Below are positions 48,600-59,299 of a DNA stretch of 64,000 nt, in pieces (the first letter of the stretch is position 1; each line of letters begins with the position of its first letter). The notes below the pieces were generated by a model. That model saw only the letters and a list, made by a program, of their open reading frames with translations. It was not told the DNA's origin and did no database searches. A program made the translations under genes and the position numbers. Origin of the DNA: Ligustrum vulgare (Eukaryota > Streptophyta > Magnoliopsida > Lamiales > Oleaceae); the NCBI GenBank assembly GCA_963555705.1, contig OY743174.1, positions 58,116,234 through 58,180,233 of the forward strand. The letters run 5' to 3'.

Positions 48600-50200
48600 A
48601 GAAATTTCGATGAAAAAGAGAAATTAGATACCGGGTAAATCCCGGTTTCCAGATTGCACACGATGCAATGCTTCGGAGATGCCCAGGTTGGACAGATTAT
48701 GCTGTTAGGTTTTAATCTGGCCTGATTTGGTGTACGTGGAGCTCTCTAATTGGCTCCTATCAAATATAATACAGAGATTGCATCTTAAGTGGGATTTGAG
48801 AATAAATATTTGATGTTATATATAATTTATGGAAACTTAGCAATTTTTAAGAGTCAACTTTTGGTGTTCAACCTTTTTTTAAGAGTCAACTTTTGGAGAC
48901 ATACCAAATAAGTTGGGTGGGTGGGTGGTTCGAGTCGTAATTTAACCCATTTAGCACTCAAATTGAAGACCATAATAATATATTAATGGAAAATTTACGG
49001 AATTACGTGATTGTAATGGAAAAATACATAACATTAATGTTTTTTTTTTTAATCAGTGTGGAATTTGAATGGAAAGAAAACAAATTTCAAATAATTGAAT
49101 TCCTGTGAATGGAATTTCAGAGAATTGGAAGTATAATGTGTTTGATTAATTTAATTTTCTAAATAGAAAAAGTGGGAAATTTTTCAAATGTTGTTGTTTG
49201 ATTGATATTATTTTCCATGGCAAATAAATCAAAATTTAGCTATTTTAATCAAATTTTTTCACTATTTGTACTTGATAATAATAATATTAATTTCTAGGAA
49301 AAAATAAGCCAATTAACAATAACAAAAATGATCAAACGAGACATTTATAATTTTTCATATAAAGGTGGAAACTAATTACCACCTATTACCAAGAAATTCA
49401 TTCGCAAATAAGGAATTGTACAAACTCCAATAAAAGTAGGAAATGAATTTCTACTCAAAAGAATGGATATCAAACAACAAAAAAGGATGAAAAGTGGCAA
49501 ATGAATTCTTTTTTCATGACAAATGATGGCAATTAAACACTATCTAATACTATTTGTAATATTACATAATTTCATTTCTTATTTTTAGAAAAATATCGGA
49601 TTCTGGAGAGAGAGTGGGAATCTTATATTTAGGAAGGTTGAAAAGATAACGTAATTAATAATTAATTTAATTAATTATGGTAAGCTTAATTTTAGGATTG
49701 TGGTTTACATTTAAAACAGACTAATAATTATGCAAGTTACAATTAATTAAATAAATAAATCAATACAAGAGACTTTACAAATTTGAAGTAATTACTGAGC
49801 ATTTCGAATATGATAATAATATATATTTCATTATTATATGAGACATTACAAATCTTGTAATTTAGAGATGTCATATAGTCAGTGTGTGTGTGTTTAGTAT
49901 TGTTTAAAAATATTTTTTTGAAATGAATAGTGATTTTTAGGAGAATAGATAGTTGAGATTTAGTTGAAAAGTCAAATATTGTGAGCTTGACATTTAATGA
50001 ATGGTTGAGATTAAGTACCGTAGAAAAAAGAAAAAAAAGTTTAAACAAAATCAAACAAGGACATAATCATATTGACATAAATCATAATTCCTCATGGAAT
50101 GACATTGCATTACATGGATTGTAATGACCGAAATTAAAACATAAAAAGCAGAAAATAACAAAATTGCGCGGAACTCTAATTTTGTAAACCAAGTGATCGC
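48600..50200. other. AT-rich intergenic DNA with a dispersed repeat
   Basis: PLD promoter side, then AT-rich DNA. Bases about 49850-50065 (AGTGTGTGTGTG ... AAACAAGGACATAA) contain AGTGATTTTTAGGAGAATAG and TTTAGTTGAAAAGTCAAATATTGTGA, the inverse of the repeat at 11515-11640. No gene seen. Confidence 0.5.
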
Positions 50201-50223
50201 TTGGTAATCAAGCGGGCGGTCAC

Positions 50224-50508
50224 TTAGGCTTCCACTTTAGCTCTCAGTAATTCAACTGGACGCATGGGCCATTGCCTATGAATTTCAATGGGCAATCGCT
50301 TGGAGTAGTTCTGCAGCCCGTGCTCTTTTTTGATCTCTACTTGATTCTTGGCTTGACTATTGGCTTGGACCACTTGTATTTGCCTTGAACACTCTTTTAT
50401 CATGTCATGGTTGATAAGGAGTCCTTCCAACATGCATCTTGAAGTCTTGTTTGTCTCGCTTGACTTGAATATTTGATCGTCTGTCAAGCTTGCTATGATT
50501 CTTATCAA
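50224..50508 (-). other. Unrecognised 94-codon open frame
   Basis: A polar protein frame (KNQVEIKKEHG, MRPVELLRAKVEA) with no domain I know. It lies just before a possible small retrotransposon, so transposon-derived sequence is as likely as a gene. No splice or promoter evidence. Confidence 0.15.
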
Positions 50509-50726
50509 TTCCTCTTTAAATTCTAAACTTAAAAAAATTTCTCATTCTTTTCCAAAGTTTCTTTGAATCGTTGAGTGATGAATGATATTACATTTTGTAA
50601 ACTTTGGTAACTAACGAGAAACCTTTTGAAATTCAACGACCACGTAGATACTTTTGCATAGATCAGTGACCAATCAGGTAATTGAGAAGTCGCATATCCT
50701 TTGAACTAACTTTGGCCTTTGAACAC

Positions 50727-51296
50727 TTGTTGACAACACCGAAAAAAATATAGAGGTGTAACATAGTCCAAACAGGACTTATGACAGGCCAAGGGGAACC
50801 TCACTTGGGCCTGAGGTTTGGGCAAATTGAAATATCCATGATCCCAACAAGTGATATCAAAGCCGGAAAGATTGTCTTGTGGATATACAATCGAGTGGAT
50901 GAATGTGACTCATTAACAATGGCAGATCAATCGGGATGATGAGTCTCAAAATGAAGAATTCCTGTGGTTTCTCACGAAATAGAAGATTCATGGTAACATA
51001 GTGTGCAGCGACTATGGTGGATTATTTCGGTGAATGATGATTTCCTTGGACATGAGGAGATGTCACAGAATTTATCTTGGGGAGGGTCAGATGGGCCAGG
51101 TGTACCTCGTGTGCCTTGTTTGAAGGAGGGATTATTAGGGAATACAAACTCTATTGTGAAGAAAAAAATAAACTACCATATATTCCAAGTTGACTATTTC
51201 ACCCATTAAAATTTGTTTTTGAGTTGAAAGCTCACTTGGCCTGGGTTTGTGCTTGGGACTGGGCAAATTGAAATAATCATTGTCCCAACAAAGACC
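50727..51296 (+). mobile_element. Possible TRIM (miniature LTR retrotransposon)
   Basis: Two similar blocks end alike: GGGCAAATTGAAATATCCATGATCCCAACA (about 50819-50848) and GGGCAAATTGAAATAATCATTGTCCCAACA (about 51265-51294). Before each is CTCACTTGG-CCTG. After the first block comes AGTGATATCAAAGCC, a decayed form of the Met-tRNA primer-binding site TGGTATCAGAGCC, and GGAGGGATTATTAGG (about 51125) could be a polypurine tract. No coding capacity; LTR starts are uncertain. Confidence 0.45.
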
Positions 51297-51491
51297 TTAA
51301 TTCTAGCTTGAAAATTGAAGTTCAATGATTAGATTTTTGAAATCCAGCAAATGGTTTAGATATGTTATATGTAATGTAACATTAGCACATTTCCCAGAAA
51401 TGCATAATCTTTGGTTACTGATCTTGAACTATGCTTTAAATTCTGAAAACGGGATTATTTTGGAATACTATTCTGTCTTTACAAAGACAAA

Positions 51492-53801
51492 CTATTGCCA
51501 GGTGACTGCAATGGGGCTCATAACTGAATATTTTTGGGAAATCCATACTAAAGAGCCAACTGTGAAATTAGATGAAACAGTACTTCCGCCTGTTGAAATG
51601 AAACTCACTTTGTAGCTCAACTTCTCGCGAATTTCCTGAAAATTCATGACTTGTGGCTCAACGATGATGTTCACCCCTTCAGGCTCTGTTACATGTACAA
51701 CATAAGTACTTGCAGGAGTCCCAACATTTGTGACTGTTCTCTTGTATGCAGCTGTAACATTTTGAGCATTCGTTTTGAAAACAACTGCGAATGAAGGGTA
51801 GTTTAAGTCACCAGGTTGAAGATCAGCAGAGTCGGGACAAGTGAAATTCCCCCCGGCGAATAGGGCTATTTGTGTTGAATTGTAGTTCAGGCTACACAAA
51901 TAGTTTAGGTAATCATTGGTCGAAATGTCATAGATTAGGCCAGGATTAGCAGCGGTCTCTGGATCAACATGGCCGGAACCAAATGCAAAAGGGGTAGCTG
52001 GCATTGAGTTCACAGAAGCAGCATCTGATATTGGAGAATTTTCGGAGTCATGAACATAAGCTGTTGTCATCAAGGCTGATTTTATTGCTGCTGGTAACCA
52101 ATCCTTGTGAACGGACCTCAACAGTGCTGCTAGGCCACTGACATGAGGACAAGACATAGAAGTGCCAGAAATTATGTTAAATTGGACACTTCTTTTGTCA
52201 CTTTTGAGCTGTGTTGGACTAATATTTGGTGGCCATGCGGCTAAAATGTTCACTCCAGGTGCAGTTACGTCTGGTTTGATTATGCTAGGTTCAACTACAC
52301 TTGGACCCCGGGAGGAAAATGCAGCCATGACCGGAGCAGGATTTCCATATACCGTCCCTAAAAACTCGATTGAAGCTGTCGCATTGTTTCTAGACCTCGA
52401 GTAGTTTTTGGTGGCATTGGCTGCGGAAGCACCAAGAGACGTGGCTGGCAAGATGTCCGGATCAGCAATAAGTTCGTCTCCTTGATCATCAGCGTTTGCC
52501 AATATCATGCCAGCTCCACCTGCCATTTTCACTATCTCTCCCTTTTGGGCTCTGCCATTGATTCCTCGATCACAAATTACGATTTTACCTTGAACAAATC
52601 TTCGAAAGAGTGAGCCGCTGAGGCAAAACTTGGCTCCTCCACCACCGGCGGTTTCTCCATACACTAAAGGCAATTGCTTGGTAGCCTTGCCAGAATACAG
52701 TGAGGCCCCTGTGAAAACTTGTCCATTACCAAGTCTGACTCTAGTTGGAAAACTACGATCAAGATAACTAGCAGCAACCGTCATAATCCATGGCGCCACA
52801 TTGGCAACAGTGGAATCAGCAGGTCCTGAATTGCCTGCTGAGCATGTAACAAAAACTCCGTTTTGTATTGCACCAAATGAAGCAATGGCTATATTATCAC
52901 TGTAATATGGTCTTGAAGCGCCTCCCAGAGAAAGTGACAGCACGTCAACCCCATCCTTGACTGCTTGTTCGATGGAAGCTAGTAAATCCGAGCTGGCGCA
53001 TCCTAATTGATAGCAAGCTTTATAAGCTGCAATTCTTGCTGTATACCTCATGCCAGCTGCTGAGCCTTTGGCCAACCCTAAAAAGTTTGCACCCTTGACG
53101 AGATTACCTCCTGCGGTCGAAGAAGTATGAGTTCCATGCCCTTCTGAGTCACGAGGTGATCTGTAATCTAATGTTTCATTAATTGTTCCGGCAATGGCCT
53201 CGTACCCTTTAAAAAACGCTCTTGCACCTATAAGCTTCCTGTTACAGTTTGAAGCTCTAAATTTTGTGCCTGCCTGACATTTTCCTTTCCAACGAGGGGG
53301 AACAGGTGATATGCCGGAGCCACGAAAACTAACGTGTTCGGGCCATATTCCCGTGTCAACCACGCCAATTATTATGTCAGAAGCTAAATTGTGAGCATTC
53401 CAGAGGCCACTACCCTGTTTAAGGCCAAGAAACTGAGGCGAATGTGTTGTATGTAGCTCCAGCATTTCATCCGAGGTGGCGGAGAGAAAGCCATCCGTTT
53501 TCCTCAAGGATTCAAGTTGTTGCTTTGAGAGCTTGGCAGCAAAACCAGAAAGGACAGTTTCAAACACGTAAAGTACTTCAGGAGACGAAGTTTGTGGGCC
53601 TTGCTCTACTTCGTCTTGAGCTGATGAGTCGGTGAGAGATTCGATGATAGCTTCATACCATCTTTTGGAAGTGCCAAGAGAGGCATCTAAATCTTTGATC
53701 TTGTTCTTGTCCATGTGGACCACATATGTTTCTGTTTCTGCTTCTGCATATGCACTCAAAGCCTTGAGAACCAGCAATAACAGGAGTCCCCTTAATATCA
53801 T
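51492..53801 (-). CDS. SBT1.1: Subtilisin-like protease, SBT1.1-like, intronless
   Basis: A secreted serine protease (S8A subtilase) of 769 residues in one exon, as usual for the SBT1 group. In order: signal peptide (LLLLLVLKALSAYA, about 1-20), I9 propeptide with TYVVHMD, catalytic domain from about 115, PA domain (about 370-460) and a C-terminal fibronectin-III-like domain. Catalytic residues are D149 (VVDTGIWPEH), H222 (GHGTHTSS), N324 (SAGNSGP) and S548 ([11 protein letters not shown]), so it should be active in the cell wall after propeptide removal. FKGYEAIAGTINET, DYLNYLCSLNY and SPIAVTW fit SBT1.1. Substrate is unknown from sequence. The splice-acceptor-like CAATTTCCAG before the ATG hints at an intron in the leader. 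Confidence 0.92.
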   Translation of the reverse strand: MILRGLLLLLVLKALSAYAEAETETYVVHMDKNKIKDLDASLGTSKRWYEAIIESLTDSSAQDEVEQGPQTSSPEVLYVFETVLSGFAAKLSKQQLESLRKTDGFLSATSDEMLELHTTHSPQFLGLKQGSGLWNAHNLASDIIIGVVDTGIWPEHVSFRGSGISPVPPRWKGKCQAGTKFRASNCNRKLIGARAFFKGYEAIAGTINETLDYRSPRDSEGHGTHTSSTAGGNLVKGANFLGLAKGSAAGMRYTARIAAYKACYQLGCASSDLLASIEQAVKDGVDVLSLSLGGASRPYYSDNIAIASFGAIQNGVFVTCSAGNSGPADSTVANVAPWIMTVAASYLDRSFPTRVRLGNGQVFTGASLYSGKATKQLPLVYGETAGGGGAKFCLSGSLFRRFVQGKIVICDRGINGRAQKGEIVKMAGGAGMILANADDQGDELIADPDILPATSLGASAANATKNYSRSRNNATASIEFLGTVYGNPAPVMAAFSSRGPSVVEPSIIKPDVTAPGVNILAAWPPNISPTQLKSDKRSVQFNIISGTSMSCPHVSGLAALLRSVHKDWLPAAIKSALMTTAYVHDSENSPISDAASVNSMPATPFAFGSGHVDPETAANPGLIYDISTNDYLNYLCSLNYNSTQIALFAGGNFTCPDSADLQPGDLNYPSFAVVFKTNAQNVTAAYKRTVTNVGTPASTYVVHVTEPEGVNIIVEPQVMNFQEIREKLSYKVSFISTGGSTVSSNFTVGSLVWISQKYSVMSPIAVTWQ

Positions 53802-54111
53802 TTTTGCTTCTGGAAATTGAAAACTAAGTTAGTAGAAGAGAAAGTACAGACAGATTATGTAATGGCATGCTCCATTACAAGTTTCTGAGACAATGGAGAG
53901 TAGAAATTTTAAGATCATAGTGAATTTTCGCATTTATGCTTCTTAAAACAAATTCTACAGAAGAATACTTTAAGCAATGAGCTAGATAAAATATGCATGC
54001 AAATAGCAGTTAAAGGGTCCCAATGGAATGAGAGAACCTAGAATCACCTTTGTTTTCGACAATAAGGGGAAGATCAAATGAGGACCTGGGAATTTACATA
54101 GGGAAGGGATA

Positions 54112-54120
54112 CTTTTATAG
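54112..54120 (-). promoter_or_regulatory. Probable TATA box of the SBT1.1-like gene
   Basis: CTATAAAAG on minus, about 315 bases before the start codon. A donor-like ACAAAG|GTGATTC (about 54040) and an acceptor CAATTTCCAG at the ATG would remove about 230 bases of leader. Confidence 0.5.
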
Positions 54121-54129
54121 GCAAAGCTA

Positions 54130-55534
54130 GGGGTGTCCCGGGCAGGCCGACCATTGCGGTTTTGGCACTATGACTGAAAGATTAGACAGCCTTTTGATGT
54201 TTACTCATGTCATTAAAGTAAGCTCTTGATTAAAAAGTTAATATTGTTAATAGGAGTAGTACAATCCCTTATAAATGGTCTACGTTATCTTTATTCGATG
54301 ATGTGAAATTTATTCCTTAACAATTAATATGCCCCCTCAAGATGGTGAAGGTCAACATTGATAAGAGGAGTAGCTGAAACGTTTATAAATTGATCTATGT
54401 TTTCATCTTTATTCAATTTGAGATTTTATCCCTTAACAAACTTCTTTGCACCATCCTATTCCGGTCCAGTCCCATTGAGACCACCGGGCAAAGCAAAGAG
54501 TATAACAGCAATGACGTTATAGTAATCCATGCTTGTCAGCATAGAAAATAAAGTTGTTCATCTTTTTCCATTTTTTTTTCTATAGAGCACGCTTAGATTT
54601 GGTAAGGAATAGACAGGCATATCATTTGTGCAAGCAATAGTGAAACTATGAGTGGTAAAATGTTAAAGATATTTTGTTAAATCCAACATTCAGCAACAAA
54701 GTCGTACAATTTGAACTCATCAAACAACATTTTCAGGGACAGATCATCTATGCATTACAAAAGATGGTTCACTTTAGTGGGATCTTTGAGTAATGTGCAT
54801 GCGTTTAGGTCATCATAGTTTCTTTCTTTGCTTCCACTTAAAGGTATGTACATATCAGAGTTTCAATCTAAGCACTTCAAAAATTGGTTTTGAGGGGATA
54901 AAAAGCATCCCCTTCGCTTTCTTAACTGCAGCATGGACTAGGGGCCTAAACCGGGCCGGGTAGTGGTACCGGCTACTTTTTATGCTCGGATATCGAGGCA
55001 GGTCGGTCCATGCCACGTTTTGATGCAATCATTGTAACCTTAGTCGTAGTAGGTCAGTTAGAAATAAATCCACTGACAAATTCTAATTGCTTGAAAGAAT
55101 TTGTTAAAATAGGATGGATACATTTGCTAGAATGGTCCGTACATACACCAAAATTGTTTAGCAGTGATCAAGGTGGAACATTGTCATTGTTGTTCTTTTG
55201 GTGTATGTCCGTACATGTTTGTTCTTTTGCTTCTTACATCTCAAGTTCAGAAATAAATTAAGGATTTATGACATATTTATCTTGATTTTTTTAAACATTA
55301 ATTTAATATATGAAGTGACAAATATATCGTATGTGAGGTTTTTTTAAATATACAATAGAATTTACACACTCAATAGAACATAAATTTTATATATAAATAT
55401 AAATTTCAACATATTTATAGTATATAAATTAAAGAAAAAAACTATGATAGATTTTTTTATAATTATATTGCCAATTATTCAATATGCACTGGCCTTTTGA
55501 AATGATTTCTATATGCAACAATGGATGAATTACA
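54130..55534. other. Intergenic DNA between the two subtilases
   Basis: The phrase GGATAAGAGGAGTAG/TTAATAGGAGTAGTA with TTATAAAT... TTTATTC... TTATCCCTTAACAA occurs twice (about 54240-54325 and 54355-54440), a small direct duplication. A GC-rich patch AGGGGCCTAAACCGGGCCGGG (about 54950) looks like a hAT end without a partner. No gene seen. Confidence 0.5.
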
Positions 55535-58500
55535 CTAATCTGCCCAAGGGTTATGAACAACTATTGGACTCCTTACAGTATATCTAGAGCTTTTCCACGT
55601 TAGTGAACCTGATAAAATGAGTGTACTGGACATAGGATTTGCCTTTACTACAACTTTGAAGCTTCGTTTCTGTGATGGTCTTGTGAAGGAGATAGTCACT
55701 GGTTTCACTGTAATCTTCACTCCCTTTGGAGCCTTAATGGTGGCATTGTAGACGGAGTCGGAAGGGCCCACATTGGTGACCCTTCTCCTAAAAACACCTA
55801 CAGTTGGTTCTTGATCATTCCTCAGCATAAGTTGCATTGTTGGATAGTTTATAGCATCTTCACCATTTGCAGGAAGCAATTTGGAACAATTCACTGATGC
55901 ATGACCAATTAAACTCCCTATAGATGATTCGTTATAACCTTCGTGGCACAGGAACTGAATATAAGACATATCATCCATGTCATAGACAAGTCCAGGATTA
56001 ACTGCTTTCGCCGGGTTCAGTTGGCCAGAGCCATAAGAGAATTCAGCGTCCTTGTCCACCTTGGAGCTCAGTGGTGTTGCTGTTAACAAGTAAAAGTGAT
56101 TATTATGAAATACAAAGTTTGAGTTTTTGCAGGATTGCTATTTTCTCGAATTAAGAATGGCGATTTACCAGTAGTCATGATGGCGGATTTGATTGCAGCG
56201 GGAGACCAGTTGGGGCGGAATGACTTCACATAAGCTGCTGTTCCACTAACGTGTGGACATGACATGGAAGTGCCGGACATGAAGGTGAATTTTGAATACT
56301 GGGTATCATCTTCCAAGCCGGTTAGCGATTTCAAAGGAGTATATGATGCCAAGATTTCAATTCCAGGGGCTACAATGTCAGGCTGTTCTTTGCCTTATCA
56401 GAAACTAGTTAAAAGAAACACCTAATCTCAAGCAACAAACAGGAAACCTCTTAATTCTAGTGTATACCTTGAGAACACGACGTGAACCTTGATTAGGACC
56501 ACGGGAAGAAAATGAAGCAATAAATGGAGCCGGGATTTTAACTTCCTCGGATTTGTATATCACCCCCGATGGTGTTCTGTAATAAGTAGAAATGTAATTC
56601 AACTGTCGAATATTCAAACAAATATAAAATGGTTTTTGGGGCTATTTGATCACCTTGTTGAGTGTACATATTGATTGATGTTTTTCCCCGTGGTGGAATT
56701 AACCATGGTTGCAGGAGCCATGAAGATTTGGGCTACATCAAGATGTTGTTCAGTCTCAATTATAGCGCCAATCCCGTCCAGACCTTTGATTACAGAATCA
56801 GCACCCCAAGAAGATAGCTTACAGTAAACAAGTTTTCCTTTTACCTTTTTGGGATCCATTGCATCTTTACTACAGTATCTTGTGATATCAAGAAAAGGGG
56901 TAAGTAAAATTTTCCTTTGCGAAATTTGTCTAATGCTTATTAAAGAAGCTAATACCTTGATTCATCCTTACTGTCTGCATCCTTGGCTACATCAACTCCA
57001 CTGGCAAGAGGGTACAGCTTCTGCTTTGGTTCAAATGTGTTTATTCCAACTCCCTGCGAATTACGTGCATATATTCATTCAAGCTAGTGCATTTTTGGTA
57101 TGCAGCGGACAAGACTCAACAGTGTAATAAACAAGATTTTAGCTTCATTTTCTCTGTTAGTGGTGTATAGTGCTATCCAATCATCCCAACCAAACACGCT
57201 ACCAATGTAAATTCTGTAAACTATCTTCTAGGAAGGTAAAAACTTACAGCCACCATTTGTCCATTGCCCAATACTACTTTGCTCATTAACTGACGGTCAA
57301 TCCCACTAGCTGCCACAGTGAAAATCCATGGTGCATGATTCGAAACAGTTCCATGGTTTGGTCCATCATTCCCAGCAGAGGCCACAGTGAGGATCCCTTT
57401 TCTCATTGCATGAAACGCTCCTACTGCTATGGAGTCTGAGGTGTAACTGCCTGTAAGGCCACCAATCGAGACAGATATAACATCCACTCCATCACTAATG
57501 GCGGCATCAAATGCTGCTAGAATGTCCATGTCTGAACAACCAGAGGTGACCCAACAGACTTTGTACATAGCCACCCGAGCAGAGGGTACTGCGCCACGTG
57601 CAGTCCCTTTGGCAAGCCCGTAAAGGTTAGCGTTTGGAACTAGACTCCCTGCTAGAGTAGATGATGTGTGAGTTCCATGGCCATCCACATCTATTGGTGA
57701 TAGGATGTCTTTTGGGTCATTCCGTTTGTCCAACTTGAAATATCTTGCTCCAATAAGCTTGCTTCATGAGCATTATTAGCAAAGTTGATCAGAAGAGGAA
57801 AATAATGAGTTAACATTGGAAGTTTCACAAATACAATGGAGATTGTTAGTAGGAAATCCTTTATCCTAATCATTAGTTTAGGCTCTATTTGGAAACACCG
57901 TAGCAATTAGAAATTGATTTATTTATGTTTTATAGGTAAAATGTGTAGTTAAAAAGTGGAGAGAGACAATGTGTGTGTGTTTAAAAAGTGATTTGAGAAA
58001 TTGTGTTGTTTATAAATTGTAATGATCGTGTTAAAGAACAGAGGCTTAAACATCAGTTACTAAGAAACAAGTAGTCTCTTGTCCATTGTGATAGATTTTG
58101 TTTGTGAAACAATGGTTTGAATTATCATTTGTCCCATTTCACAGATATATTTTTCTATGAATATAGGGGAGAAATAGAAGGGATAAGGAATTGGACTTGA
58201 ATTACTTGTTGCATCCTGAAAAATTTGCAAAGGCTCCACAACTTCCTTTCCATTTTGCTGGCAGAGGGCCAAGCCCGTCGTCCTTAAAGCTCTCGGATTG
58301 TGGAGTTATTCCTGGTACATGGTAAGAATTATAACAAGAAACCGAGTTTTTATTGGTTTAATTAATGGTTTTCCACCTGTATCCAGTAGACCAACTATGA
58401 TGTTACTCTCAGCTTTGAAGTTTCTTCTTGCTGATGGATTTAGCCCAATAAAATCCCATGATCTAGTGGTATGTAATTTGTGATACCGATTGGGGAAGAT

Positions 58501-59229
58501 CGAAAGTACTTCATCCATATCTGGGAAAAAAAATTCCTTTATGGCCTCCAAACAATAAAACAAAGTCCAAATGTTATCATAAATGACAGTCTAATTAACA
58601 TACCAGATAATGCCATTGCCTCATCTTCAGACAGTTTTGCTGCAAATCCATTGAAACTTCTTGTGTAGCTATATACAAGGGACTCTGAGGCATCACTTTC
58701 TTCACTATTCCAATATAGAATTCACAAAGTCAGTCTACTTTCTTGTAGATTAGTTTCACTATATGATTGCCATGATTTATTTATGGGGGCGAGGCTGGAA
58801 TTTGGATCACTTGTTATCACTCATAAATTTGTAAATTTTATGACACGACCTCGTTTCCATATACATATAAACACTCAAACACACATGGAAATCAGATATA
58901 CTCTACCAACCTTCCCTTCAAGGATGAAAGGACATCAATATGTGTCTTGAGTGTCAATCTCTCAGTCGCTGGATGATCTCTCAAGAAGACAATGTAAAAT
59001 TCCTGCAAAGAATATGATCACGATATTGATGTCATCCAAAAAATGGAAACATAAACTAAGTCATGTCCCTAATAAATTTAGAGTAAATAATTCTGGACTC
59101 CATTTTTTCTTTTTGCTAAATTTATTGGAAGGGCTAACTAATATTCACCTTCTGCAGATTCCCATATGCAATTTCAAGACTTGCAAATGTAAGGAGAAGA
59201 AGAAGATTAATGTAATCTCTCTTAGACAT
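55535..59229 (-). CDS. Cucumisin/SBT4-like subtilase (11 exons)
   Basis: A secreted S8A serine protease of 742 residues. Exons on minus: 59229-59149, 59002-58911, 58704-58604, 58520-58377, 58311-58206, 57761-57248, 57053-56956, 56878-56654, 56576-56468, 56382-56169, 56079-55535; all joins are GT-AG and keep frame. Signal peptide [20 protein letters not shown]9 propeptide ([11 protein letters not shown] to about residue 108), catalytic D138 (LLDTG), H203 (DGHGTHTSS), N306 (ASAGNDGP) and S529 ([12 protein letters not shown]), a PA insert and a C-terminal fibronectin-like domain ending SPIVVHNPW. The usual GIWPES after DTG reads GITPQS. Many introns and [11 protein letters not shown] place it with cucumisin/SBT4, not SBT1, so it is not a recent copy of its neighbour. 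Substrate unknown. Confidence 0.9.
57885..58045. mobile_element. MITE in intron 5 of the SBT4-like gene
   Basis: Contains GGTAAAATGTGTAGTTAAAAAGTGGAGAGAG and AAAAAGTGATTTGAGAAATTGTG, the same core as in the foldback arms and, inverted, at 37200-37300. Ends near AGGCTCTATTTGGAAACAC and ACAGAGGCTTAAAC. It is clear of the splice sites. Confidence 0.5.
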
Positions 59230-59283
59230 CTTTACTGAACTTAAACCATCAACTCATCTATTTGTTTCTGAGTATCTTCTCAC

Positions 59284-59292
59284 ATTTAAATA
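59284..59292 (-). promoter_or_regulatory. Probable TATA box of the SBT4-like gene
   Basis: TATTTAAAT on minus, about 60 bases before the start codon, which would give a short leader of about 25-30 bases. Confidence 0.55.
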
Positions 59293-59299
59293 GGCTGTA

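Noticed and set aside
52162..52404. 80-codon plus-strand frame
   Set aside because: Shadow of the SBT1.1-like gene on the opposite strand; the coding composition belongs to the minus strand.
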